Of a DNA stretch of 64,000 nt, positions 1-12,027 are shown one piece after another. Position 1 is the stretch's first letter; every line of letters begins with the position of its first letter. Origin of the DNA: Pelecanus crispus (taxonomy: Eukaryota > Chordata > Aves > Pelecaniformes > Pelecanidae); NCBI RefSeq assembly GCF_030463565.1, contig NC_134644.1, forward strand, positions 131,809,388 to 131,873,387. The letters are read 5' to 3'. Made by a program: the position numbers and the translations under genes. A model generated the notes under the pieces. The model ran no database searches. It saw nothing but the letters and a program-made list of their open reading frames with translations, and was not told where the DNA came from.

Positions 1-1332
1 GCTGAAAACCATAGGTAAATAGACTGGAAAAAAAATGTGCATTTTTAAAGTGAAGGTAAATACCCCTTGGAAGGATGTTTTCTCCCTTGTTTGTAACTTT
101 TGAATTCTTATGCGCCTGTTGCAACACAAGTATGGGATTCACTCAGTGTTCATGAGGCAAAGCTTTGTGCCTTGTATTGTACACTGACTGATTGTTATCA
201 TTCTATCTCACTTTAAATATATATATCTCTACGAAACACATCACTGAAGTATTGAATTTTGTGCGTTTCACTCAAAAAAAAAGAGAAGATAGTAAATTTT
301 TTGTGACTGCGTTAAATTAAAACAAGCAGATGTTGATATGTCCTTCCTTTTTCCAGAATTTATACTGTTCTCTATAGACTTAGAAAAACTGCTGTTGTAG
401 TAACTTTCCAGTCATCCTGGCTATTCAGCCATTCTGCTCCCACATCATCTAACTAAATCTCAGGAAATTACATGGCAGCTTTGATATTCTCAAACATCCA
501 TTCTTTGAGGTCACCAATGCCTTGTAGGGTCTTAGCAGGTAGCAGGACACTTTTCAGAGGAAGGAAGGTTTACAGAAGTTTGACGTATGTTTCCATGTAT
601 CCCTGTGCAAGGAAGTATTTTTCTTGACTAGTCCTGGAAGGAGCATATACAGCCGGGCCCCTGAAGCCTGAACATTGCTTTTTAATGACCACATGTATGG
701 TTTGTGCATGCAAAAATATATTGCAGTGAGATCATTGGATATGGCGGGTTGACCTTGGATTGCAGCCAGACACCCACCCAGCTGCTCGGCTACTCCCCCT
801 CCTCAACAGCACAGGGGGAGAAAATAGGATGAAAAACTATGTGGGTTGGGGCAAAGACAGGGAGATCCCTTACCAATTACCATCACGGGCAAAACAGACT
901 GACTTGTGGAAGATTAATTTAATTTATTGCCAGTTAAAATAGATGTGGATAGTGAGAAACAAAGACAAATTAAAACAACACCTTCACCCCTGCATCCTCT
1001 TTTTACCAGCCTCAAGTTCCCTCCTGCATTCCTGACCCCTGAGTGGCGTGGGGTGATGGGGAACGATGGGTTGCGGTCAGTCCATAACACTTTGCCTCTC
1101 CTACTCCTTCCTCCTCATGTTTTTCCTCTGCTCCAGCGTGCGGTCCCTCCCACAGGATTACAGTTCCTTCAGGATAAACCTGCTCCAGTGCAGGCTCTCC
1201 ACAGCCTGCAGTTTCCTTCAAGAAATATCCACGGGCTGCAAGGTGGATATCTGCTCCACCGTTAGTCTTTCACAGGCCGCAGGGAAATACCTGCTCCGCC
1301 GTGGTCCTCTCCCACGGGCGCCTGGAGCACCA

Positions 1333-1431
1333 CCTCCTCCTCCTCCTCCTCCTCCTCCTCCTCCTCCTCCTCCTCCTCCTCCTTCTCCTTCTCCTTCTCC
1401 TTCTCCTTCTCCTTCTCCTTCTCCTCCTCCT
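1333..1431. repeat. (CCT)n / (CCTTCT)n microsatellite
   Basis: About 17 perfect CCT units are followed by about seven CCTTCT units and a short CCT tail. The tract is pure polypyrimidine on the plus strand. It lies inside the LTR-like element and accounts for the artefactual poly-Pro, poly-Leu and poly-Gly reading frames here. Confidence 0.95.
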
Positions 1432-1588
1432 CTCAGCCTGGTGCTTACGCTGCTGTTCTCCCTTTCTTCTTTTCCCCCTCCTCTGACTATTGGGCGTTTT
1501 TGTCCTTTCTTAAATAATGTTTTCCCAGAGGCACCACCATCTTGGCTGATGGGCTCAGCTGCGCCCTGCAGCGGCTCAGTTGGAGCTG

Positions 1589-1622
1589 GCTGGAACCAGC
1601 TGGAACCGGCTGGAACCGGCTG
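1589..1622. repeat. Short tandem repeat of CTGGAACCGG-like 10-mers
   Basis: Three to four near-identical 10-base units (CTGGAACCAG, CTGGAACCGG, CTGGAACCGG) occur in a row inside the LTR-like element, upstream of its TATA-like site in element orientation. Confidence 0.8.
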
Positions 1623-2769
1623 TGTCTGGCACGGGGCAGGCCCTGGCCTCTCCTCACAGAGGCCGCCCCGCTGCCAGCTCCCGGGCACCGACACCCAGTG
1701 CGTTAGAAAACAGTCTCACGCAGAATCGATTAGGAAACCAGCACTGTTTCTAGCACCGCCATGTTTTCACTTTAACGGATTGTTTTCCAAATCGTGTACT
1801 GGTTTAGTCCTGGCTTTGGTGGTGTTGCTTTCAGAGCTGTTATTCTGAAGGTTTACTTTCCTGCCAACTTTTGCTGTATGGGCTCGGTGCGTGCCCACAG
1901 CGGCCCCGAGCAGCCGCCGGGGCCTGGCAGGCCGCTGCGCTGTCAGCTGGGAAGGGCGGCATACAGGCCTTGGCACAGGTGATGACAGTGACTGTGTGAA
2001 AGAAACAAATACTAATACTCATTTTCTCCCTATTCGTGCTCGTACGCTGTTGTAGACTAAGTACAATGTCTTTTTTTTTAAATATTTGCATATTTCTAAA
2101 GAAAAAAATATCATTTGTTTTCATAAAAGACTGAAATCATCTAAATGGCATTTACTGTGTACATCTTTTTTTTTTTTTTTTCACTTGATGAATATTTTTC
2201 CAAAGTGTTTCCAATAAAAGAATTCCAGTTGATCTTGTTAGCAGCCATGGAGCAAAATCTGTGTGCCTGTTTCCTCCAAATCAGTGTAATATGCCAAGAG
2301 AAACTTTTTCCAGAAGTTGCATAAGCAAAAGGATATAAAAGCTTAACAGACAAATAAAGGTAAAATCACAGAAATGTGGATAGACAGAAATGCGTTTCCT
2401 CAAAACTTACGTTTCAACAGGATTTTTTTATGTGTCTAGTAGACTGCATCTTTTTCTCCTGTTGGGCAGCTGGGAGAAGTGGTATTGCTTCTGCCGTTGA
2501 CTTTACGGAAGGTGTTCATATGTGCAGTGCATTGGACCGAGCAGTGCAGGTGGAGCCTTCTCCCATAGATGGTGCCCTATCTTTAGCTTAGCATTATGTT
2601 ATCATGATGTTGTTTCTCCTCAAGAGGAAATGGCAGGGGTTTTTTTCTGCTTGGGGTTGCTGCAGTCTCCAGATAATCCCTTGATTACTACAAGCTACTT
2701 GCAGCAACCACAAGACATCAAAAGCACTTTTTGCCAAGAAGAAACGTACAAATCATGGAAATGAGCCTG

Positions 2770-5480
2770 GAGTCAGTGGGTATGTTTATGCTGCACATAC
2801 TTCACTGGAATATAAAGATACCAAATTACCTAACAGGCAAGGAGTCTAGCTGTGAAGGTACAGAAGTCTAAGTTTAGCTTCCTAATAGGAGAAATGATCT
2901 CATGCTGTCTTGCCAAGCCTGGCAGCATACAGACTACATGCCATACATGAGTACCTGAGAGTTGTCACTGCCTGTGAAGGACTGGACTTGATTAGGGCCT
3001 AATAAGGAGCCCTGAATTGTAATTTATAAATATAACACGTCTTTAGTAGAACAAGAAACTAATAAACACTAGGAAAATATACTTGTGAGGGAGGATCACC
3101 AGGATGCGCACTCAGCTAGTAACTGGCCTTAGCTAGCATATTCCAGCAGTGTGACTTCAGTTCAATTATCTAAAAAGAGTCAATTACTTTTACAGATTGA
3201 TGAGCAGGTAGCAGAGCTTTTGGTTATTGTGCCCCAAAACCCTTTCATCATTAGCTGTCTGTGGAGAAAGAGAGGCCTGAATTACTGTCTCTTGAAAGAC
3301 AGGAGAGGTCCAACTTTTATGGTTCTTGTGGTCCCTGCATGCTAAGTTGACTTTCTTTATCTGTAGTAGATTTTATTCATAGTTTCCAAAAGAACTCCTG
3401 GGATATTAACAACAAAATTTGGGTAAAAGACTTAGTTTAGATTTGGGGGAGAGTCAAAGGGAAACTGTTCTTGATGTTAGACTGGAGTAAAATTATGACC
3501 ATCATTCAGCTGTAGACCTGTTTAAAGCTATGACCAGGACTGCTGCTCAGCAGAAGCTTCTCAGAAGGATGTCTAACAGTTAGATTTGCCAAGATGGATA
3601 TGACCTTGAGTGCAGCAAGAGGCAAATCATTAGGCAGGTGTCTGGTACAGACTCTTAAGAATCTGCTAAAGGTACGTACAATAAGCCAAATATTTGTCAG
3701 TTGACTTTGGTCCTCTACACAGAGTCCAAACCACCGCTGGAAAAAATTTAGGAGTAGGTAAAATGAGTAAGGTTGACAGTAACATTTAATATGTAGAATG
3801 TTTCTAGACTTCCAGGGCAAAGGTAAGATGTTTTGGAGAGCCAAATTAAAGAAACAGCTGGAAGTTGTCTCACCAGATGTATCTATAGAAAGCAGCTGAA
3901 AGGTATCATGGGAGAAATTATTCCTATGTGTGCTAGCATGTTCTCTAAGCATTAAGTAACATTTAAGAGAAGTAATATCAGGCATAAATCTGACTTACAT
4001 TTCAACAAGGAAGAGTTCCTGTCATCCCTTATGCTGCATTACGCCACCCCAGTATGCAATGGGAAAAAGTTAACTCGAACATTGGCAGATGAACTGATGA
4101 AACCATCTATATTGCCTTGAATATCCCCAGTTGTGAATGCAGCCTGTGGCAAACTCTGGAAATATGAACTACTAGAGATGCATTCTCAGACACCATCACT
4201 CCCATGTTTGTGGGTAACAAACAGTCTAGGCAAAACTACAGAAGTGGAGAATTTCAGTAAGGTGCCTTTTCTATCTGGGCACGATCAGATCTAGTGGCCC
4301 TGAAGAAAGAACAAAAAAGTCCCTTTCTGACCTCAAGCAGCTTGTTTCAATTGCACAGAAAGCCTTTGGCTATGGTTTAGGACAGCTAATGTAAGACAAA
4401 CTTGCTGATGTGGGAAAGTAATAGGATTACCTTGGCAACGTGCTTATGGAGAATAACCCTGGACAACAAGGCCACAAAACTTGGAGTACAGAAAGATATG
4501 TTAAGATCAGCATACAACATACTTTAGGGGTTGGACCTACTGCAGACATTAACTTAGCGGTGCTCCCCTCTTCTGAAAAAAGAAGTGTGCCAGCAAACAG
4601 TGTCAGCAAGGATCCTGACTATGAAATGTCCCTGACTATGAAACCTGATGACAGACACTTAAGGCTGTAAGGATGGATTCCAGTATGGATACTTCAGTAC
4701 AGTACTACAGCTTACCCCAGCAGGCTACATCTGCAGTCATCAAGCAAAGAAATAACCTAGGTGAGGGCAAGAGTTTATATTGTTATCCTTTTAGATCATA
4801 GGAAAGCATAAAAAAGTAAGCTTCATCTTTACGTTTCATCTCGTAATATTGGTCAGGGAGTGAGACCCATGAGCATGAAACACATACTGAGAACCTGGAC
4901 ACACAGTCCCTGATATGATCAAAAGCTGCCCCTGAAGCATGCCAAGCGTCCTGTGTACTAAACCACATGTGGAAGCACAGTATGTATACCACGTCGTACA
5001 TTGCCGTAAAAGTGTATGGGAATAAAAGAATTAGTGTGGAAACCCATAGACTATTGTCAAGCTGCCTGCAAGGCCTCCACATGAACTTGCACTATAGCTT
5101 GTGGCTATACTTGCAGAGCAGCATGGCAAAAACTGTGTAAATATAGCAAGCCATTTTCTGAAGCTGGAGGGATGCAGTCATGATATTCTGTTTCCTACAG
5201 GATTGAGGCCTTTGAGGAATGTTAGAGATCCTTGCTTTGGTTCAGAGAAGCAGCTGGAAGCTTGGATACATATAATGTCACTTCTCCAGCTGGGTAGGAA
5301 CCTCGTAAAAATAGGCTTTCTTAAAAAATGTTTCGTGGTTCCAGATCCCCAGGCAATGTTTCCATGCCCAGGTGTCCTGCTGCATTTGGTATTCCTGCTT
5401 TTACCTTAATTTACTCCTGTAAATGACGAGATGAGTACAAGTTTAAAAAGGAGGATGAAGCAGAGACAGACTTGGCAGGA
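2770..5480. other. Unassigned intronic block, more balanced in base composition
   Basis: This part of the XKR4 intron has fewer homopolymers and several medium open frames. The longest is 159 codons on the minus strand at 3506-3985; another is 99 codons at 4783-5082 minus. None shows a domain I recognise, and the frames switch strand. It may be a decayed mobile element or simply less AT-rich intron. No gene is claimed. Confidence 0.3.
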
Positions 5481-8400
5481 GTTTGATTTCTGAAACCAGG
5501 CTGAATGTCAAGAAGCGCTTTCTCTGATCAGGTCATTCATTTATAGGGTTTTCAGCTGACCTGAGGTATTCTGTACTTATTCTGTATAGGATTTATGGAC
5601 TGATATGATTAGAAAAAAATGTAGTTTATGAACCTGAATATGCCTTTACTCTCTCAGGTACAAATCAGGAGTAAGGTAAAATTAGTGTGAGAATGAGACC
5701 CGTATTTTTTTTCAGTTACGCACCATTCTAAAAGTTATATTGTGGGAGTGGGAGAAAAATACAAACTAATAAATCATATATGCTGCTTAGACATTGAATT
5801 GCTTTCCTCAAGGTTAAATAAATTGTGCATGTTTGGGAGAACAATAATGCAAAGGCAGAGGTGTCAGCAGCATACAATTAAGTTGTGAATTGCCAAGCAG
5901 AGATGTAGTATGGAAAACCCTTATCGGTTGTGAGCAATTCTATTTGAATTACTCATGAACATTGCAGTCAGATTTCTCACAAATACAGTCGAGGAGAACT
6001 TCATCGGCTCTCCTGTAGCTATTTCAGCTTGCTTGAAATAATACTACATTTGTGGCTGTACCTATCTCTGTACACATTCTCTTTTCCCTCATACATGTTT
6101 GCTTTCACTTGTGAACGTTGTGTTTGTGTTTTTTTATCTTGTCTTTAATGAGCTGTAGCTCATTGCAGTGTATTATGTATTATATTTAAAGTACCAGTAC
6201 AGATATGACACGCCCTATAAAAGGCAAGAACATCTCTTATATATGGAGAAATGAATCATTTCCAGGGAAGGAAGCAAAAATTATAATTCAATCAAGGCAA
6301 TTCTGTTCTTTGTTTTCAGACAGGAAGTGCGCTATCTTAAGGACATCTGAATCTCATCTGTAATTACAAAGTTGTCATTCCTTTATACAAATAATATAAT
6401 TAAGTAATGCAAACTGTTAACAGAATAAAAGAGGTTAAATTGTCTTTTTCACTCAAAATAGATTCTAATTAGTTTCTGACAGAAAGTTGTCCTAATACAA
6501 TGACTTATTGGCTAGTCTCACTATTGAGACTACTGTTGATGGGCTAAGCTACGAAGGCTAGTGGTGGGTAGGTACACTGCTGACTAATTGCTGGTGAAAA
6601 ACACCAGTTTTTCAGGTGTCCATTTTAGAAACAAACAAAAGCATAATTTGCCTGATGCAATAGGTGGAGTGATCCTTTTCCTGTGCAAAGCCTGTTTTTG
6701 TAAAGAGTAAAGACTCTTCAGGACAGAATTTTAGCGACCAAATCGTATACTGAGGAAAAAATTTAAAGGTTCAGCTTTAGAAAAGGGAAAAACAGGAACA
6801 TGCTTTCATGTTTCCCAAGGTCATTTTACAGAATTCCTGCTTTCCTGGACTTTTAACAGTCTGTAACAGATGACCATATAGTTTCTTGAGTATATATTCA
6901 CTGAGAATGGCTAGTTAATCTTAATTTCCAAGATCAAGACTCTAAATACAAGACTGATATACAAGACTGTCAAATATACCAGAAAGCTGCCGCGACACCT
7001 GAAGGGTCAGTGTGGAGGCTGCAGCTGAGCAAGCAGGAAAGCTGATGCTCGTTCTTCATGAAGGGTGGCTCCACAGATCACAGTGCAATCTTCTCTGTGC
7101 ATTTCTGAATGGCAAGTAAGCCTTCCTGACTGCGGAAGTTAAACCACCTGCATTGTTACAGATTATTTGTTTCCCATTAGGTCTATAGGACATTCTATTC
7201 TCTTTTCCTGGTGCCATGTTAATGCCTTTAAAGTTTTGTTTTGCTAGTAACAGAAATTTATTTTAGTTATTTTGAAATACGGATAAAGAGGTTTCTATGA
7301 ACACATACTCAGCAAATGCATCAATATGTTCTAATTAATGAATTCACCATTCAGTGCTACAATAATTCACTTTATCTCTAACCATTCCCAGTGAATTATT
7401 TATATAGTGACATGTCTTTATTTGCAAACTGCCATTTGCATTATTGCTTTTGTTATTAATTATACTTTTAATAATTCTTTAGTGCTTGGTCTCATCAGTA
7501 AAAAAAAAAAAAAATGGATGGTGCCCAGGAAGCATTTAGCCTTATCTTAATTCTGTATCCCTAACACCATTGCCAATAGCACAAGAGTAGATAAATAATA
7601 CTTTAACTGGCAGTTCTTCTCTTTTGTCCATTCCCTTGTGTCCTTTTCTCTCCTGTATGCCAATATCCCTGAGTTTGTTCTGTAAAAGCAAAGGATGTTT
7701 CTGTATTAATGACTATTTAAATAACAGAATTACATTGCTATTGTACTTGCTTCTTTCTGTTCCAGACAATGACTATGAATTAATTAGCATTAGAATACTG
7801 GAAATTCCTACGAATTTTAACATTTTATTTGGAACAGTCTGTGTGCATTATTGAATGATTTTACACCTCCTAATGCGAAACTGATGATATCTCTGCAAAC
7901 CTCTGGGGGAGCGTGTGAGGTCACTAAAGTTAGATTTGCAAAGAAAATACATGGATTTCTCTCTCACATTATTCTTTCCTGTGCTGCTATTTTTGAGCTC
8001 TTGCTCAGAGTGGCTCATTTGTATTGAAAGATTCTCTTATCCTTTATCCTGTTCATCTACCTTTCCAAACTTTTCATTTCATAAGGGAAATGAACTGTGG
8101 TTTTTCAATACTTAAACATTCTTACAGGAAAACGAGAACTTATGTTTTCAGCTGTAAGTGTTGTCTCCAGAGATAATGGTCACTGAAAGGCAGCCCAGCA
8201 TGAAAAGCAAATATACATGTCAGAAATGAAAATAATAATTTATACCATGTCTTCTTCCTGTCTTCATCGCTGATAGTTTATTCCTTCCGTGAAGGAGGAT
8301 TCCAGAAGTAACATTGGTGTTTTGGCATGCAGGCATCTGCGTGGGAAGAAAAATGATGAAGTTTTATTAAAAATTCTCCCTGGAATCCTAAGTTTGTTCT

Positions 8401-10429
8401 ATATTTCTGCTGATTATTTGTTATTATTTTTGTTTTTAAAAGAAAGGTTTTTTAAATTCATGGATTCATGGGAGCTCACAACATAATTAGCACCCTGCCA
8501 GTGACTGAGGGAAAAACACTGGCAAACACAATCCCTCCTGAAAGCAATGAATCCCTCTGTACCACTTACTGAGCAAAATCTTAATGTGTTAAGCCAGGTG
8601 GATTGCTTAAATAGATTTTTTTTTTCCCCTTCAAAATCAGGTATAATAATATCCATAACCTACATCTTTCTGGTTTAAAATAAACTTTTTTTTTTTTTCA
8701 AAAGTGAATAGCAACATGTATTTACCATTCTGTATTAACAAAATTTGCATAAAATTTATAATATTTGAGTAATACATTTTTGATGGTTAGCTTTTAAAGA
8801 AAGCTACTGAACAGGGAAGAAAAATACTGTCTATGCATCCAGAACCGGAGGTTGTTGAAATGATTAAACAGCTTTTAACAACAACAAAAGAAATGTTTTC
8901 TTCATTTCAGTTTGATTTACTTCAATAACTAGTTCAAAGTTGAAGAACTGCTTAGAAATAGAGTAAGCTGAAGCATCATTATCTTTAAATGGCCTAGGAA
9001 TAAATTCTCAGTCTGGGATGCTGAGACTTATGAATTCATTCATTAACTGTATATAAAATTTGCTTTGGTAATAAACCAGTTTTAAGTATAAAATATTTCA
9101 TACATTTTTCCTCTGTATACAATGTTATTTATTGCCATTTTATTTAAATAATAAATACACTGAAAAGGCTGGGGTTTTGCATGTCAATTGAATTCCCATT
9201 CCATGCAAAGCAGCTTGATATGAGTCATAAGTAAATAAAAATTAATCTTCTAGTAAAGAAGAATTATCATTCATTTCTAACAGAATGCTATGTAAGTGTT
9301 AAGCATTTGAATAATTCTGCTGAACTATATCACTTCTTAAATGGGAATGTAAAGTATTTTTCTGGTAGTGTATGGCAGTAACAGATTAGTTTAAAAACTA
9401 GATTCAGTTGCAAAGCGACTTTTTTTTTTAAGTTTATCTACCAACAACAATCAAACTCACTTGAGGAAAAAAGAATAATACACATTCAAAATAAGCATAT
9501 AAAGTTTTTTTTAAAAAAAAAAATTATGGTTTTTTTTTATTTTCAAGTGAATAGGAATTATTTTCACAAAAAAAGTTTGAAAATCTCATGAGAAATTATT
9601 TTATATTGCATTCTTTTTGTGAAAAATATTTGAGAGGTTTTCCAGAAATATTATAGTTGAGGGCCTTATAAATAAGTAATTCTGTGATATATGGGAGACA
9701 GAATGGCTATATGAACAGTCGTAACTCCCTACTTTAGGAGGATCTATACTCAGAATTTTAATTCAGTAGAAAATTCCAACGTTTATAAAATCAATTTAAT
9801 TTCCAACTGGAAGGAAATAAAGTTTTGACATATTCTACTTATTAAAATTATATTTAAAAGTGGTGGAAATATCAAAATGGGCAATATTTTTCCCTCAGCA
9901 AGAGTAAGGCTGTTAGTTTAAACTGACATAACAAGAGTTACATTAATTTCTTTCAAAAATTTAGATCTATGCTTTTTACATTTCTATTGATTTAGTTTAT
10001 ATGTATATGATGCTGGTATTTTAATTAGAAAGACTTGGTTGCTTTATATTAGGCTTCTTTAATGACTTATCAAAATTGGAAAATTTATAGTCTTTCTTTA
10101 AAACAATAACCACAGTGGGTCCTATTAAATCACACAGCTGACAGAGACACCTATTCCCGGCTTGCTCAGTTGTGAATTAATGAATTCTTCAAACATAAAA
10201 TTGCTAGACAAGTGTTTCAGTGTAGTTTGCTGGCCACTCTTGTCCATGTGTATCCAACATGCCAGTGTGCTTATAAGGGGAATGAAATCTCAGCAGTAGA
10301 GGGCCATTTCTCAGTGCTAGCTGAGCTAAAGGAGAAGTAAGAGATTTTATGATGTGAGTGGGGAAAAGCGCATTTAAAGCAGCAAGGATCTCACCAGTTT
10401 CAACGAAATGCTGATATATTCATTACACC

Positions 10430-10456
10430 TTAACTGCATTTCCTGTTTTCTCCTAG
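10430..10456 (+). promoter_or_regulatory. XKR4: 3' splice acceptor of XKR4 last exon
   Basis: A pyrimidine-rich run ending in TCCTAG directly precedes the first recognisable XKR4 codons (Leu-Thr-Ala-Ala-Ala). The upstream TTAACTGCA is a plausible branch region. Confidence 0.85.
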
Positions 10457-11403
10457 GTCTTACTGCTGCAGCATCTCTTGTATCCCTGGCTTGGGCTTTG
10501 GCTTCCTACCAAAAGGCCCTTCGTGACTCCCGTGATGACAAGAAACCCATCAGTTATATGGCTGTTATAATCCAGTTTTGCTGGCATTTCTTCACAATTG
10601 CAGCAAGGGTTATTACTTTTGCTCTGTTTGCCTCGGTTTTCCAGCTGTACTTTGGGATCTTCATCGTGCTGCACTGGTGCATCATGACCTTCTGGATCGT
10701 CCACTGCGAGACAGAGTTTTGCATCACTAAATGGGAGGAGATAGTTTTCGACATGGTTGTTGGGATAATCTATATCTTCAGCTGGTTCAATGTCAAGGAA
10801 GGAAGGACACGCTGTAGGCTTTTCATTTACTATTTTGTGATCCTTTTAGAAAACACCGCCTTGAGTGCTCTCTGGTATCTGTACAAGGCCCCACCAATCT
10901 CTGATGCATTTGCCATACCAGCACTGTGTGTAGTGTTCAGCAGCTTTTTAACGGGCATTGTTTTTATGCTAATGTACTATGCCTTCTTTCACCCCAACGG
11001 ACCAAGGTTTGGGCAGTCGCCAAGCTGTGCTTGTGAGGACCCTGCCGCTGCCTTCACCCTACCCCCAGAAGTGGCAACAAACACTCTACGGTCCATCTCC
11101 AACAACCGGAGTGTCACGAGCGAGCGGGATCAAAAATTCGCAGAGAGGGATGGGTGTGTGCCTGTGTTTCAGGTGAGACCCACCGCACCATCCACACCTT
11201 CATCCCGGCCACCAAGGATTGAGGAGTCTGTCATTAAAATCGATCTGTTCAGGAACAGGTACCCAGCATGGGAGAGACACGTGTTGGACAGGAGCCTGAG
11301 GAAGGCGATCTTAGCATTTGAATGTTCCCCTGCTCCTCCACGGCTACAGTATAAAGATGATGCCCTTATCCAGGAGCGCTTGGAATATGAAACCACACTG
11401 TAA
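10457..11403 (+). CDS. XKR4: XKR4 terminal coding exon (XK-related protein 4, C-terminal half)
   Basis: This exon encodes the last 314 residues of XKR4, a multi-pass plasma-membrane protein of the XK/Kell family; mammalian XKR4 is reported to be a caspase-activated phospholipid scramblase that exposes phosphatidylserine. The exon opens after a pyrimidine-rich acceptor (TTTTCTCCTAG, ending at 10456) with the last two bases of a split Gly codon and reads to TAA at 11401-11403. The first 180 or so residues are hydrophobic segments with short loops, including [20 protein letters not shown] and a stretch rich in F, I and L near exon residues 60-80. The last 135 or so form a hydrophilic tail with a Ser/Thr/Pro-rich part ([12 protein letters not shown]) and the end EYETTL. 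From memory the tail is nearly identical to human XKR4 (about 650 residues), so this is roughly the second half. Upstream exons lie before the window. An in-frame ATG at 10408 is intronic and is not a start. Other XKR paralogues are less likely because of the tail match. Confidence 0.95.
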
Positions 11404-11935
11404 ACAAAACAAAAACACAGCTTGAAGAAGCTCTGACATTACAGTCCAAATTAAGGGTTGACAGTAGGGCTGTAGGAATAACTAAACTGTGTACTACAAG
11501 TAGAGCAGCAAGCTGTAGTGTTCTTAGTCTGGCTATCATCATGATTATCATTTGATCCACTGTGTGCAGTCTGTCTGCAGGACACTGATACAGCAGCAGC
11601 ACCTGAAAGCCTCAAAAGACCCCAAACCCTGGCCCACACATACAGATCAGTTACTTCAGCTGGGGAAACTCACCCACGACTCCTTGCTGCTATGAAACTC
11701 TGACTGCACAGTACTTATAATGAAACCAATAGGAAGGCTCTGACCAGAGCTTTCAACTTGAGCCAGTAGTGCATTTTATTTTAGAAATGAATGATTGATA
11801 TTTGCATAATCAATGGCAAAAACAAACAAAAAAAACCCTTTTCAAAATAACAAAACGGTAGCACTCAATGTTGCTGTTATGAAAACTGTTTTCTGGGGAA
11901 AAAATAGGAGCATAGAAGTTTTCAATACTCCCATA

Positions 11936-12027
11936 AATAAACCATTCAGGTTAGAACAGGTTTGCAAAATAGTTCTTAATTAAAAAGACACATCGTCATG
12001 TTTGTAAGGCTGTCAATGGAAAATAAA
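11936..12027 (+). terminator. XKR4: Proximal candidate poly(A) signals of XKR4
   Basis: AATAAA hexamers occur at 11936-11941 and 12022-12027, about 530-620 bases after the XKR4 stop codon. A further one is at 13675-13680. Any of these could end a short XKR4 transcript. Use cannot be judged from sequence alone. Confidence 0.35.

Larger units (their letters stand above)
742..1702 (-). mobile_element. Solo-LTR-like avian interspersed repeat (endogenous retroviral LTR)
   Basis: Read on the minus strand, this stretch has the layout of an LTR. A TATA-like TATTTAAG lies at about 1509-1516. An AATAAA signal at 928-923 is followed by a T-rich stretch and then a unique 3' part ending in AACCCGCCA at 742, that is, a terminal CA. 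Text such as GTCTGTTTTGCCCGTGA downstream of the signal matches, from memory, a common bird repeat usually annotated as an LTR. It is much richer in GC than the flanking intron. The 5' end (about 1702) is approximate, and I found no target-site duplication. No gag or pol region is attached, so it is probably a solo LTR. Proline- and leucine-rich open frames across it come from its triplet repeat and are not genes. I cannot assign a family name. Confidence 0.6.
1..10456 (+). other. XKR4: XKR4 last intron (3' part) with no coding exon seen
   Basis: The stretch is AT-rich non-coding DNA upstream of the terminal XKR4 exon. The previous XKR4 exon is not in the window. Apart from the LTR-like element (742-1702), the simple repeats and an unassigned block near 2.8-5.5 kb, I see no supported gene. 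The part from about 5.5 to 10.4 kb is very AT-rich, with homopolymer runs (A14 near 7501; paired T and A runs near 9505-9540) and only short open frames. Confidence 0.75.

Noticed and set aside
1066..1848. 260-codon frame with a long proline run, plus overlapping poly-Leu and Gly-rich frames
   Set aside because: All are translations of the (CCT)n tract within the LTR-like repeat, open in several frames and both strands.
10408..10456. ATG at 10408 as the start of a 331-residue protein
   Set aside because: The 16 or so residues before the acceptor are intronic and include the polypyrimidine tract; homology to XKR4 begins exactly after TCCTAG at 10456.
10453..11396. Minus-strand frames opposite the XKR4 exon
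   Set aside because: Shadows of the conserved plus-strand coding sequence.
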